Source of the DNA: Pelagibacteraceae bacterium AG-349-L23
GTDB lineage: Bacteria > Pseudomonadota > Alphaproteobacteria > Pelagibacterales > Pelagibacteraceae
DNA length: 64,000 nt
Direction: 5' to 3'
Assembly (NCBI GenBank): GCA_003281045.1
Contig: QCDD01000003.1
Coordinates: 16,986 to 80,985, forward strand
Part shown: one piece after another, positions 32,757-44,790 of the stretch
How positions within the stretch are numbered: position 1 is the first letter of the stretch
How the letters are laid out: every line of letters begins with the position of its first letter
The notes under the pieces: generated by a model
Databases searched by the model: none
The model's input: the letters and a program-made list of their open reading frames with translations, nothing else
Told to the model about the DNA's origin: nothing
Program-made: the position numbers and the translations under genes

Positions 32757-33625
32757 TTATTTCTATTTAAAATATAATTTAGAGTTTCAGTTAAATTCTT
32801 AGATTTTGGTCCATACTTTTTTAACTTAGTATTTATTTTTAAAATTAGTTTATTCGCATATTTAATAGTATTTTTATCTCCCAGTAAACTAATAAGAGTT
32901 GCTTTACCTTTTTTCTTGTCTTTTCCAGTTTTTTTTCCTGCAGCAGAAAGACTTCCATTATAATCAATTAAATCGTCAGCAACTTGAAATAGTAATCCTA
33001 TATCAGCTCCGATATTTTCAAATTTTTGGATATCTTTTTTACTTTTGTTCTTTAAAATTAATGGAGCTACACAACAAAAACTAAACAGTTTTCCAGTTTT
33101 TTTTATTTCCATTTCAATTATTTTTTTTTCTGAAATTTTCTTATGTTCATAGCTAAGATCTAAATATTGACCACCAGCAATCCCAAGATGTCCAGAACTC
33201 TCAGAAATTTTATTAATTAATCTAATTTTTGTTTTTTCATTGATATTTAAATCTTTGTGACTCAAAATTTCGAATGCCATAGTTAAGAGTGAGTTTCCAG
33301 CAAGAACAGCTGTAGACTCTCCAAATTTGATATGAGTAGAAGGCTTACCTCGTCTTATTAAATCATTATCCATACATGGTAAATCGTCATGAATAAGTGA
33401 ATAAGCATGAATACATTCTACAGCAGCACCAACAATTAGTAAGGTTTTATAATTTAAGTTAAATATTGAACCAACATCAACTAGTATTTTTGATCTTATT
33501 TTTTTACCACCCGAAAATAATCCATATTGCATTGGGACAATTAGTTCTGATTTTTTTTGCTTTTTAATAAATCTTTTTAAAAAAATATTTGTGTCTTTAG
33601 CAATTTTATTTAGTTTTTTTTGCAT
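32753..33625 (-). CDS. ispA: Short-chain prenyl transferase (farnesyl/geranyl diphosphate synthase)
   Basis: A 290-residue bacterial FPP synthase. The first aspartate-rich motif has the bacterial insertion DDLPCMD within [18 protein letters not shown], and the second motif is [27 protein letters not shown] is the substrate-binding opening. It makes FPP (or GPP) from the products of the MEP pathway. Its 5' end overlaps xseB by 20 nt and its stop overlaps dxs by 4 nt. The exact product length is inferred from the family. Confidence 0.95.
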   Translation of the reverse strand: MQKKLNKIAKDTNIFLKRFIKKQKKSELIVPMQYGLFSGGKKIRSKILVDVGSIFNLNYKTLLIVGAAVECIHAYSLIHDDLPCMDNDLIRRGKPSTHIKFGESTAVLAGNSLLTMAFEILSHKDLNINEKTKIRLINKISESSGHLGIAGGQYLDLSYEHKKISEKKIIEMEIKKTGKLFSFCCVAPLILKNKSKKDIQKFENIGADIGLLFQVADDLIDYNGSLSAAGKKTGKDKKKGKATLISLLGDKNTIKYANKLILKINTKLKKYGPKSKNLTETLNYILNRNK

Positions 33626-33860
33626 TATTTTTTAAGGTTATCTTAGATATATTATCTTTAGTTGTTGTATTAATATCAGTAACTTTTTTTTTAAATTTTT
33701 TCTCGATGATATTGTTAAGTTTTATCAAATTTTGATATTTTTCAATTGAATTTTGTAAATCTTTTTGACTTTCTAAATCCTCAATTATCTTATTAGCTTC
33801 GAGAGTTAGTTCCTCCAGAGACGAGGATTCATAATCATTTGGTAAATCTTTATCTTTCAT
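33606..33860 (-). CDS. xseB: Exodeoxyribonuclease VII small subunit
   Basis: An 84-residue helical protein containing SLEELTLEANKIIEDLESQKDLQNSIEKY, the XseB family pattern (the key part being LEANKIIEDLE...SIEKY). It partners the large XseA subunit, not in this window, to degrade single-stranded DNA. The position upstream of ispA-dxs is the standard one. It is divergent from sua5 with only 20 nt between start codons, so the two promoters must overlap each other's coding starts. The lysine-rich tail is longer than in E. coli. Confidence 0.88.
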   Translation of the reverse strand: MKDKDLPNDYESSSLEELTLEANKIIEDLESQKDLQNSIEKYQNLIKLNNIIEKKFKKKVTDINTTTKDNISKITLKNNAKKTK

Positions 33861-33880
33861 ATAATACTCTCAGATAATAC

Positions 33881-34828
33881 ATGAAAATGAATCTTGCAAA
33901 TATTAAAAAAGCAAAAAAACTTCTGTATAAAAGGGAGTGTATTGCTATACCTACAGAAACAGTTTATGGTTTGGCGGGTAATGCCTACTCAGACCAAGCT
34001 TGTCAAAAAATATATAAACTTAAAAAAAGACCAAAAAATAACCCTCTAATAGTTCATTATCTGAATATTCAAAGGTTGAAAAAAGATTGTCATTTAAACA
34101 ATGACTTTATTAAACTATATAAAAAATTTTGTCCTGGTCCTTTAACTTTTATACTAAATCTTAAAAAATCATCAAAAATTTCAAAAATAATTACTAACAA
34201 AAAAAATACATTGGCAGTAAGATTTCCGCGGCACTCAATCACGAGAAGATTACTAAAAATTTTAGAATTTCCTTTAGCAGCTCCAAGTGCTAATCCCTCA
34301 TCTAGGGTAAGTGCTGTAACATCTAATCATGTAAAAGAAGATTTTGGAAAAAAAATTAAATACATACTTGAGGGCGGAAAATCATCTATTGGAGTAGAAT
34401 CAACAATTATTGACCTTAGAGAGAAACCTAAAATCTTAAGATTGGGGGGCTTAAATGTTTCAACTATTCAAAAAATACTTGGGAAAAAAATAACAATAAA
34501 CAACAAACCTTCAAAAATCGTTTCACCAGGTCAACTAAAGGTTCATTATTCACCAGGTTTGCCCATCAGACTTAATGCAAAAAATATTCGTAAAGATGAA
34601 GCATACTTATTGATTAGAAAGAAAAAAGTAAGTAAACCAAATTTTTATTTTTTGTCACAAAAAGGAAATCTAAAAGAAGCTGCAAAAAATTTATATTCTA
34701 CTTTAAGAAAAATTAAAAAAAAGAAATACAGCTCGATTGCAGTATGTAAAATCCCTGATAGAGGATATGGTAAAACAATTAATGATAGGTTATTAAGAGC
34801 ATCAAGATTCAATGAAAAAACCACTTGA
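33881..34828 (+). CDS. L-threonylcarbamoyladenylate synthase (Sua5 type)
   Basis: A 315-residue protein with an N-terminal YrdC domain (about residues 1-195) and a C-terminal Sua5 domain, so it is the long Sua5 form, not the short TsaC. Motifs include IAIPTETVYGLAGNAYSDQA, KKRPKNNPLIVHY, CPGPLTFIL, FPLAAPSANPSSRVSAV and VESTIIDLR. The linker SPGQLKVHYSP is typical of Sua5. It makes the threonylcarbamoyl-AMP used for t6A37 in ANN-decoding tRNAs. Its last 17 nt overlap the ABC ATPase gene, indicating co-translation. Confidence 0.95.
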   Translation: MKMNLANIKKAKKLLYKRECIAIPTETVYGLAGNAYSDQACQKIYKLKKRPKNNPLIVHYLNIQRLKKDCHLNNDFIKLYKKFCPGPLTFILNLKKSSKISKIITNKKNTLAVRFPRHSITRRLLKILEFPLAAPSANPSSRVSAVTSNHVKEDFGKKIKYILEGGKSSIGVESTIIDLREKPKILRLGGLNVSTIQKILGKKITINNKPSKIVSPGQLKVHYSPGLPIRLNAKNIRKDEAYLLIRKKKVSKPNFYFLSQKGNLKEAAKNLYSTLRKIKKKKYSSIAVCKIPDRGYGKTINDRLLRASRFNEKTT

Positions 34829-35540
34829 AGTTATAGGATTATCAAAAACTTATAATACAAAAGAAGCAGTAAAAGACGTTTCTTTTAAAGTAAATCAAAA
34901 TGAAATTATTGGGATACTTGGTCCTAATGGTTGTGGAAAAACTACTACAATCGGAATGATTTTGGGTTTATTAAAACCATCAAAAGGAAAAGTTTTAATA
35001 AATGGTGTCGAAATTGAAAACCAACGTGTAGATTTACTAAATCAATTAAATTTTATATCACCTTATATAGAGTTGCCTAAAAAATTGACAGTTAGACAAA
35101 ATTTAGAAGTTTATGGGAGGCTTTATGATGTGAACAAACATAAGGCAAAAATTGAATATCTGTGTGAAAAATTAAGACTCTACGAATTTATAGATAAATT
35201 AACTGGGGAATTGTCATCTGGTCAAAAAAATAGAGTTAGTCTTGCAAAATCAATAATTAATAATCCAAAAGTTTTACTTCTTGATGAACCTACAGCATCA
35301 CTTGATCCTGAAACGGGTGATTTCGTTAGAAGTTTTTTAGAGGAATATCAACAGGAAAATAAAACATCTATTCTATTAGCATCACATAATATGGCAGAGG
35401 TAGAGAGACTATGTTCTTCAGTTTTAATGATGAATAAAGGATCGATTATTGATGAGGGAAGTCCAGAGGAATTAATTAAAAAACATGGAAGAAAAAATAT
35501 GGAAGAAGTTTTTTTAAAACTTACAAGGGAAAAAGTATGA
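34812..35540 (+). CDS. ABC transporter ATP-binding protein (ABC-2 exporter type)
   Basis: A 242-residue ATPase subunit. Walker A GPNGCGKTT is near residues 37-45, the signature LSSGQKNRVSLAKS near 134-147, Walker B VLLLDEPTASLD near 155-166, and the H-loop in ASHNMAEVERL. The type fits the DRA/NodI-like exporters that pair with an ABC-2 permease, here the next gene, with which it overlaps by 4 nt. Substrate is unknown. The long overlap with sua5 upstream suggests one transcript for three genes. Confidence 0.92.
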   Translation: MKKPLEVIGLSKTYNTKEAVKDVSFKVNQNEIIGILGPNGCGKTTTIGMILGLLKPSKGKVLINGVEIENQRVDLLNQLNFISPYIELPKKLTVRQNLEVYGRLYDVNKHKAKIEYLCEKLRLYEFIDKLTGELSSGQKNRVSLAKSIINNPKVLLLDEPTASLDPETGDFVRSFLEEYQQENKTSILLASHNMAEVERLCSSVLMMNKGSIIDEGSPEELIKKHGRKNMEEVFLKLTREKV

Positions 35541-36328
35541 ATTTTAATAAAATGTATGGTCTTTTCCTTAGACATTTTTATTTAATTAAAAGTTCTTTAC
35601 CAAGAATTTTGGATTTAATTTATTGGCCAACAATTCAAATAATTTTGTGGGGTTTTATCTCAAAGTTCTTTTCAATACATAGTGACTACTATAGCAATAC
35701 TTTGGGAGTAATTTTAACGTGTGCAATACTTTACGATATTCTTTTTAGATCAAGCATTAGTTTTAACATGCTTTTTTTAGAAGAAATCTGGAGTAGAAAT
35801 TTCACAAATTTGTTTATTGCTCCCCTTAAGCTTAAAGAAATTATTGTTTCATTAATTTTTACTGCTTTGATAAGGACTTTAATAGGATTGGTTCCTGCGA
35901 TAATGCTAACCTCTCCTTTATTTGGTGTATCAATTTTAAAATTGGGATTACCGCTTTTATTCCTATTTCTGAGTTTATATCTTTTTGGTATAACACTTGG
36001 GTTGTTTGTGAGTTCAGGACTAATTAGATTTGGTCCATCATTTGAAAATATTGCATGGTCGTCCCTATTTTTGCTAGCTCCTTTAGGATGTATATATTAT
36101 CCAATAGAAATTCTACCAGAATTATTTCAATTTATAGCAAAAGGTTTGCCGCTTGTTTATATTTTCGATGAGACTAGAAACATACTTTTAAATGGGTCGA
36201 TTGATTATGCAAATTTGAAACAAGCATATTTATTAAACCTGATCTATTTAATCATTGGAATAGTTCTATTTTATTTGTCTTTTTTGAGAGCTCGAATTAA
36301 AGGAACATTAATTAACATGGGTGAATAA
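35537..36328 (+). CDS. ABC-2 type transporter permease
   Basis: A 263-residue membrane protein with about six hydrophobic segments, matching the ABC-2/NodJ-like permease family (PF01061). The region SSGLIRFGPSFENIAWSSLFLLAPLGCIYYP contains the family's conserved membrane-interface motif (LAPLGCIYYPIEILP). It forms the exporter with the ATPase upstream (ATGA overlap). No substrate-binding protein is encoded nearby, so export is favoured over uptake. Substrate unknown. Confidence 0.88.
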   Translation: MNFNKMYGLFLRHFYLIKSSLPRILDLIYWPTIQIILWGFISKFFSIHSDYYSNTLGVILTCAILYDILFRSSISFNMLFLEEIWSRNFTNLFIAPLKLKEIIVSLIFTALIRTLIGLVPAIMLTSPLFGVSILKLGLPLLFLFLSLYLFGITLGLFVSSGLIRFGPSFENIAWSSLFLLAPLGCIYYPIEILPELFQFIAKGLPLVYIFDETRNILLNGSIDYANLKQAYLLNLIYLIIGIVLFYLSFLRARIKGTLINMGE

Positions 36329-36329
36329 T

Positions 36330-36406
36330 TGGTGCGCCTGCTAGGAGTCGAACCCAGAACCTCCTGATCCGAAGTCAGGCGCTCTATCCAGTTGAGCTAC
36401 AAGCGC
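36330..36406 (-). tRNA. tRNA-Arg (anticodon TCG)
   Basis: A 77-nt tRNA with encoded CCA. On the minus strand it begins GCGCTTGTAGCTCAACTGG. The anticodon stem CCTGA/TCAGG closes the loop CTTCGGA, giving anticodon TCG, which reads CGA and other CGN arginine codons by wobble. The T-arm has GGGTTCGACTCC. The acceptor stem GCGCTTG pairs with CAGGCGC with one T-G pair. It lies antisense in the 102-nt gap between two plus-strand genes. Confidence 0.97.
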
Positions 36407-36429
36407 ATATAATAGTAATATATCATTTT

Positions 36430-37410
36430 ATGAAAAAAAAAATAAATTTGATTGTAAAAGAAAGCAATAAAAATATGCGTATAGATGTTTTTATTAATAG
36501 TAAGGAAAATGAGATAAGTAGAACTAGAATAAAAAACTTAATTTTAAGTAAGAAGCTTAAGATTAATAATAAAGTTATTTCAGATCCTGCCAAAAAAGTT
36601 TTAAAAGACGATGCTATAGAATTAATAATTCCAGAGCCTAAAAAAGCTTCTCTGAAACCATTTAAATTCAAATTAGATATTGTTCATGAGGACAAAGATA
36701 TAATAGTACTAAACAAACCAGCAGGTATCGTAATGCATCCAGGTGCTGGGAATTTTGACAATACAATTGTAAATGCATTAGTGGATTACGATAAAGACTC
36801 TCTTTCAAATGTTGGTGATGAACTTAGACCAGGAATAGTACATAGGATAGACAAAAATACATCAGGTTTAGTAGTCATAGCAAAAAATAATCTATCGCAT
36901 GAAAACTTATCTAATCAGTTTAATAAACACTCTATAACAAGAGTTTATCAATTATTAATATGGGGAAAAGTTAGGCCTTCTAGGGGAAAAATTGAAACTT
37001 TAATAACACGAAGTTCAAAGAATAGACAAATGATGGAAGTTAGTCGGACTAAAGGAAAAAAAGCGATTACCAATTATAGAACTATCGAAATTTTTGAAAA
37101 TAAACACACACCAACTTTAAGTTTAGTAGAATGTAAACTTGAAACGGGCAGAACCCATCAAATTAGAGTTCACATGAATTTTTTAGGAAATAGTATTGTT
37201 GGTGATGATAAATATAAAAAAAAGTTTAAGAAAATTAAAAATATTAATCCATTGATAGAGCAAAATTTAAATAGTCTTAATAGACAATTTCTTCATGCTA
37301 AGACTCTAGGCTTCATTCACCCCACGAAAAGCAAAGAAATGGTTTTCAACTCAAATTTACCTTTAGAACTTGAGAATATTTTAAAAATACTAAGAAATAC
37401 TAATAAATAA
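36430..37410 (+). CDS. rluD: RluD-type 23S rRNA pseudouridine synthase
   Basis: A 326-residue RluA-family enzyme. An N-terminal S4 RNA-binding domain (about residues 15-75) is followed by the catalytic domain. The latter shows NKPAGIVMHPG and the catalytic aspartate in HRIDKNTSGLVVIAK. ETGRTHQIRVHM is the third conserved motif. It isomerises uridines of 23S rRNA helix 69 if it is RluD; RluC is the alternative, but the position next to rpoH is the usual rluD context in alphaproteobacteria. It lies 24 nt after the antisense tRNA-Arg. Confidence 0.92.
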   Translation: MKKKINLIVKESNKNMRIDVFINSKENEISRTRIKNLILSKKLKINNKVISDPAKKVLKDDAIELIIPEPKKASLKPFKFKLDIVHEDKDIIVLNKPAGIVMHPGAGNFDNTIVNALVDYDKDSLSNVGDELRPGIVHRIDKNTSGLVVIAKNNLSHENLSNQFNKHSITRVYQLLIWGKVRPSRGKIETLITRSSKNRQMMEVSRTKGKKAITNYRTIEIFENKHTPTLSLVECKLETGRTHQIRVHMNFLGNSIVGDDKYKKKFKKIKNINPLIEQNLNSLNRQFLHAKTLGFIHPTKSKEMVFNSNLPLELENILKILRNTNK

Positions 37411-37450
37411 ATCATTGAAAAATATAAATAATTAATTAGATAAACTCTTT

Positions 37451-40445
<2,995 letters not shown>

Positions 40446-40446
40446 T

Positions 40447-41772
40447 TTATTTAAATTCTTTTGAAATCATATTTATACATTTTTTAAGCAAAATTTTATT
40501 TTCACTCTCACCCATTATTCTTATCTTTGGTTCAGTGCCTGATTTTCTTACAAGAATTCGACCTTGATTTTTAATTAATTTTTTTGCAATTTTAATGGAT
40601 CTTTTAACAGAGTGATTTTGAAGTATTTTATCATCTTTTATTTTTATATTTTCTAAAATTTGTGGAATTTTTTTAAAGACATTAAAAAAATCACTGGCTT
40701 TAGTTTTTCTATTCATTGATTTGATAATCTCTAAAGCAACAAGCACACCATCGCCTGTTGTTGCAAATTTTCCTAAAATAATATGACCCGATTGCTCTCC
40801 TCCTAAATTGAATTTTTTCTTTTGCATCAATTCCTTAACATATCTGTCCCCAACATTAGCTCTTAAAAATTTAATTCCTTTTTCTTTTAAAAATTTTTCT
40901 AAACCGTAGTTTGACATTAAGGTCCCGACAACACCTCCTTTGAGAATTTTTCTCTTTTTCCATTGTAAAGCTAATGCAGCGATAATTTGATCACCATCAA
41001 TTATAGATCCTTTTTCATCACACATTATTATTCTGTCAGCATCTCCATCTAAAGATATACCCAAATCTGCTTTGAATTTTTTAACATTTCTTTGTAGTTT
41101 TTCTGGAAAAGTTGAACCACAATTTTTATTAATATTAAATCCATTTGGTTTATTGCCTATAACTTTTAATTTTGCTCCAAGTGATCTGATTAATTTTGGT
41201 GCAGATTTATATCCAGCTCCATTTGCGCAGTCTAGAACCACTTTAAAATTATTTAATTTAAAGTTTCTTGATAACTTTTTTTTACAAATTTTAATATATT
41301 CATCAGTTCCAGTCTCTAGCCTTTTAACCCTTCCTAATTTTTTTGGATTTGATAAGTGTTTTTGAACTTTACTATCTATTAAATTTTCAATTTTTTTTTG
41401 AATTTTATCAGATAGTTTTAATCCATCAGGACCGAATAACTTTAAACCATTATCATAAAATAAATTGTGTGAAGCAGTGATCATAATACCAAGATTTGCA
41501 TTCATTGATTTTGTCAACATTGCAAGGCCATTTGTCGGCAATGGGCCCAGTGTATAAACGTGCATTCCCGCAGATGCTAAACCTGAAACTAGTGCAGGTT
41601 CTAATGCGTATCCTGAAAGTCTAGTATCTTTAGCAATAATTGCTGTTTGTTTTCTTTTTTTTAAATTTGTGAAATATTTTCCTGCTGCTAATCCAAACTT
41701 AAAGAACATATCTCCATTAATGTTCCCACTATTTACCTGCCCTCTAATCCCATCAGTACCAAAATACTTCAT
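40447..41772 (-). CDS. glmM: Phosphoglucosamine mutase
   Basis: A 441-residue alpha-D-phosphohexomutase making glucosamine-1-phosphate for peptidoglycan and LPS. It opens MKYFGTDGIRGQVN. The phosphoserine is S101 in MITASHNLFYDNGLKLFG. The metal-binding loop is SLDGDADRIIM, the sugar-binding loop GEQSGH, and the C-terminal phosphate loop RKSGTEPKIRIM. Start overlaps the folP stop (TAATG). In the ftsH-folP-glmM order typical of the class. Full length. Confidence 0.98.
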   Translation of the reverse strand: MKYFGTDGIRGQVNSGNINGDMFFKFGLAAGKYFTNLKKRKQTAIIAKDTRLSGYALEPALVSGLASAGMHVYTLGPLPTNGLAMLTKSMNANLGIMITASHNLFYDNGLKLFGPDGLKLSDKIQKKIENLIDSKVQKHLSNPKKLGRVKRLETGTDEYIKICKKKLSRNFKLNNFKVVLDCANGAGYKSAPKLIRSLGAKLKVIGNKPNGFNINKNCGSTFPEKLQRNVKKFKADLGISLDGDADRIIMCDEKGSIIDGDQIIAALALQWKKRKILKGGVVGTLMSNYGLEKFLKEKGIKFLRANVGDRYVKELMQKKKFNLGGEQSGHIILGKFATTGDGVLVALEIIKSMNRKTKASDFFNVFKKIPQILENIKIKDDKILQNHSVKRSIKIAKKLIKNQGRILVRKSGTEPKIRIMGESENKILLKKCINMISKEFK

Positions 41773-42821
41773 TAATTATTTATTAGTGCTTTGAAAACTT
41801 TTATAGCTTGATTAACTTCATTGACATCATGAACTCTCAACATTTGTACACCCTGCAACATTACAAAAATACTGCTACTTATTGTTCCTCCTATTCTTAA
41901 AGAGCTATTATTATTTCCAGATAAATCTTTTATAAATCTTTTTCTAGAAATACCAAGCAGTATAGGCAAACCCAAAGAATGGTAAATTGATATATTTTTA
42001 ATTATCGTCATATTATGTTTCAAATTTTTTCCAAAACCTATACCAGGGTCTAAGATTATATTATTATGATAAATTCCATTCTGGCGTAAAATATTTAATT
42101 TTTCCTCAAAAAAATCGTAAATATCTAACAATACATTTTTATATTTTGGATTTTTTTGCATTACGTCAGGATTGCCAAGTGAGTGTTGGAGTACGAATGG
42201 TATATTATATTTTTTTAAAATCTTGATTGAGTTTTTATCAAAATTAAGACCAGAAACATCATTAATTAATTTTACTCCTAGTTTGATTCCCTTTTCCATG
42301 ATTTCTGATTTTCTAGTATCTAGAGATATAAAATTTTTTTTATCAATTAATTTTAAAATATTTTTGAGTCTATTCCATTCTATTTTTGATTTAACAGCTT
42401 TAGATCCAGGTTTAGTGGACTCTGCTCCAATATCAACAAGGTTTGCGCCAGAATTTAAAAGAAAATTTAATTGTTTTTTGGCTGATGCATAATTAAAAAA
42501 TTTTCCACCATCTGAAAAACTGTCTGGAGTAATATTTAAAATTCCCATTATTTGAGGAATATTTTGAAAATTTAAATTTTTAATATTTTTTTTTTTTGTA
42601 ATTAATCTTAGATTTTTTTTTACTTTTGTCTTTAAATTTATATTTAATTTGTTCACTTCATTTAAAGAAATTAATTTTTTTGAATTTCTTGTTATTATTT
42701 CTATTTTATCAAAAGAAATTTCAGGATTATTATGAAGTGGTAATGTCTTTTTTTTCTTAACTAATAATTTAGATTTTGCACCATAATAGAAATTACACAC
42801 TCTAGTGTAATATCTAGACAT
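41772..42821 (-). CDS. folP: Dihydropteroate synthase with N-terminal extension
   Basis: A 349-residue protein. The DHPS barrel starts near residue 90 with IMGILNITPDSFSDGG, followed by GANLVDIGAESTKPGS, LILDPGIGFGKN and the C-terminal RVHDVNE. It joins p-aminobenzoate to the pterin pyrophosphate in folate synthesis. About 90 residues precede the barrel (containing YYTRV and LPLHNNP...FDKIEII). Comparable extensions occur in other alphaproteobacterial DHPS genes; their role is unknown to me. It lies 5 nt after ftsH and overlaps glmM by 1 nt. The ATG at 42821 is the only strong start that keeps the extension. Confidence 0.95.
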   Translation of the reverse strand: MSRYYTRVCNFYYGAKSKLLVKKKKTLPLHNNPEISFDKIEIITRNSKKLISLNEVNKLNINLKTKVKKNLRLITKKKNIKNLNFQNIPQIMGILNITPDSFSDGGKFFNYASAKKQLNFLLNSGANLVDIGAESTKPGSKAVKSKIEWNRLKNILKLIDKKNFISLDTRKSEIMEKGIKLGVKLINDVSGLNFDKNSIKILKKYNIPFVLQHSLGNPDVMQKNPKYKNVLLDIYDFFEEKLNILRQNGIYHNNIILDPGIGFGKNLKHNMTIIKNISIYHSLGLPILLGISRKRFIKDLSGNNNSSLRIGGTISSSIFVMLQGVQMLRVHDVNEVNQAIKVFKALINN

Positions 42822-42826
42822 TCAGT

Positions 42827-44728
42827 CTAATGAACAATTTTTGGTTTTAGGCCTAGAGCACCCATTGCTGACCCTTTGTCATCTTCTACTTTTAAGTCTT
42901 GTTTGTCTGCTGGGTATATATTTTTATTGATTATATCTTCAATTTCTTCACCAGTTAATGTCTCATAAGTCATAAGAGCTTTAGCAATTTTGTGTAAATC
43001 CTCAACTTTTTCAGTCAAAATTTTCTTTGCAGTATTATAACCCTCATCTATAAGCTTTCTGATTTCTTTGTCTATTTTTTGTGCTACTTCCTCAGAGACT
43101 GACTGAGTTTGTGTTACTGATCTTCCTAAAAAAACCTCTTCTTGATTTTCGCCATATTCAACAGGTCCCATTTCTTCGCTCATTCCATACTTAGTTACCA
43201 TGGCTCTGGCAAGTTGCGTAGCTTGATTTATATCTGATCCACTACCTCCACCTGCTCCTGTTGATATATTATCTTTTCCAAAAATTACTTCTTCAGCAAC
43301 TCTTCCACCAAAACAAACTGCCAACCTTGCTTTTAAATATTTAATAGAATGACCATGTTTATCTCTTTCTGGCAAATTCATAACCATACCTAATGCTCTA
43401 CCCCGAGGTATTATAGTTGCTTTATGTATAGGATCATAACTTGGCATGTTGAAAGATACAAGCGCATGACCCCCTTCATGATAAGCTGTTAATTTTTTTT
43501 CATCCTCTGTCATCACCATCGAACGTCTCTCAGCTCCCATCATTACTTTATCCTTTGCTTCCTCAAACTCATTTAGTGTAACAATTCTCTTATTTTTTCT
43601 AGCAGCCAACAAAGCCGATTCATTTACCAAATTAGCTAGATCTGCCCCAGAAAAACCAGGTGTACCTCTCGCAATAGTTCTTAGATTAACATCTGGTGCC
43701 ATTTTTATTTTTTTAACATGAACCTTTAGAATTTTTTCTCGTCCAATTATATCAGGATTTGATACAACTACTTGTCGATCAAACCTACCCGGTCTTAATA
43801 AAGCAGGATCTAATACATCTGGTCTGTTTGTTGCAGCAATAATTATTACTCCTTCATTAGTATCAAAACCATCCATCTCAACTAAAAGCTGGTTAAGAGT
43901 TTGTTCTCGTTCATCGTTTCCACCACCTAAACCAGCACCCCTACTTCTTCCAACAGCATCAATTTCATCTATGAAAATTATACAAGGGGAATTTTTTTTT
44001 CCTTGTTCAAACATATCTCTCACTCTAGAAGCGCCAACTCCTACAAACATTTCAACGAAATCTGAACCTGAGATCGTAAAGAATGGTACTCCAGCTTCAC
44101 CTGCTATCGCTCTTGCTAATAAAGTTTTTCCAGTACCTGGTGGACCGACCAATAAAGCACCTCTTGGTATTTTTCCTCCAAGTCTACTAAATTTTCTTGG
44201 ATCTTTTAAAAATTCTACAATTTCTTCAACTTCTTCTTTTGCTTCTTCTACACCTGCAACGTCATTAAATGTAACTTTACCCTTAAGTTCATTCATCATT
44301 TTTGCTTTTGATCTTCCAAAACCCATAGCTCCACCTTTGCCACCTTGCATTTGTCTCATGAAAAAAATCCAAACAGCAATTAATAACAACATAGGAAACC
44401 ATGAAAGCAGGACACCAAATAATGATGGCATTTTTTCTTCAATAGGTGCAGCTGAAATACTCACTCCTTTTTCAGAAAGTTTTTCAATTAAATTTGGATC
44501 GTTAGGAGAATAAGTTGTAAATGAGTTTCCATTTGAATACACACCTTTGATATTGTTACCTTGAATTTCTACTTTTAATACTTCTCCATTTTCAACAGAT
44601 GTCAAGAATTCTGAGAATATAACCTTGTCCCCACCTCTAATATTTGTTTGGGGATTTTTAAACATATTATAAAGACCAATAGTTAAAAAAACTATGATAG
44701 CCCACATTGCAATGTTTTTTATATTCAT
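42827..44728 (-). CDS. ftsH: ATP-dependent membrane zinc metalloprotease FtsH
   Basis: A 633-residue AAA+ protease of the inner membrane. Two membrane segments lie at about residues 5-21 and 103-125, with a periplasmic domain between. Walker A is G195-PPGTGK-T202, Walker B IFIDEID 251-257, and the SRH region follows with RPGRFDRQV. The zinc site is HEGGH, 417-421. It degrades unassembled or damaged membrane proteins and some regulators, and associates with HflKC (also here). The 62-nt upstream gap holds a tandem 10-bp repeat described separately. Length is normal. Confidence 0.98.
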   Translation of the reverse strand: MNIKNIAMWAIIVFLTIGLYNMFKNPQTNIRGGDKVIFSEFLTSVENGEVLKVEIQGNNIKGVYSNGNSFTTYSPNDPNLIEKLSEKGVSISAAPIEEKMPSLFGVLLSWFPMLLLIAVWIFFMRQMQGGKGGAMGFGRSKAKMMNELKGKVTFNDVAGVEEAKEEVEEIVEFLKDPRKFSRLGGKIPRGALLVGPPGTGKTLLARAIAGEAGVPFFTISGSDFVEMFVGVGASRVRDMFEQGKKNSPCIIFIDEIDAVGRSRGAGLGGGNDEREQTLNQLLVEMDGFDTNEGVIIIAATNRPDVLDPALLRPGRFDRQVVVSNPDIIGREKILKVHVKKIKMAPDVNLRTIARGTPGFSGADLANLVNESALLAARKNKRIVTLNEFEEAKDKVMMGAERRSMVMTEDEKKLTAYHEGGHALVSFNMPSYDPIHKATIIPRGRALGMVMNLPERDKHGHSIKYLKARLAVCFGGRVAEEVIFGKDNISTGAGGGSGSDINQATQLARAMVTKYGMSEEMGPVEYGENQEEVFLGRSVTQTQSVSEEVAQKIDKEIRKLIDEGYNTAKKILTEKVEDLHKIAKALMTYETLTGEEIEDIINKNIYPADKQDLKVEDDKGSAMGALGLKPKIVH

Positions 44729-44760
44729 AGGCTTAAAATAAGAATTATTATCAATTTAAC

Positions 44761-44787
44761 AAGTGGCATTTTGTGTAAAGTGGCATT
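44761..44787. repeat. Tandem direct repeat AAGTGGCATT x2 upstream of ftsH
   Basis: The 10-mer AAGTGGCATT occurs at 44761-44770 and again at 44778-44787, a 17-bp period, in the 62-nt gap between tilS and ftsH. Read toward ftsH it is AATGCCACTT twice, lying 33-60 nt before the start codon. It could be a regulator binding site or a local duplication. No hairpin is formed by the copies. Confidence 0.6.
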
Positions 44788-44790
44788 ATT

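Noticed and set aside
43971..44513. Open frame of 180 codons on the plus strand
   Set aside because: Antisense to the FtsH AAA domain. No family resemblance and proline/serine-rich in the way antisense frames of glycine-rich genes are.
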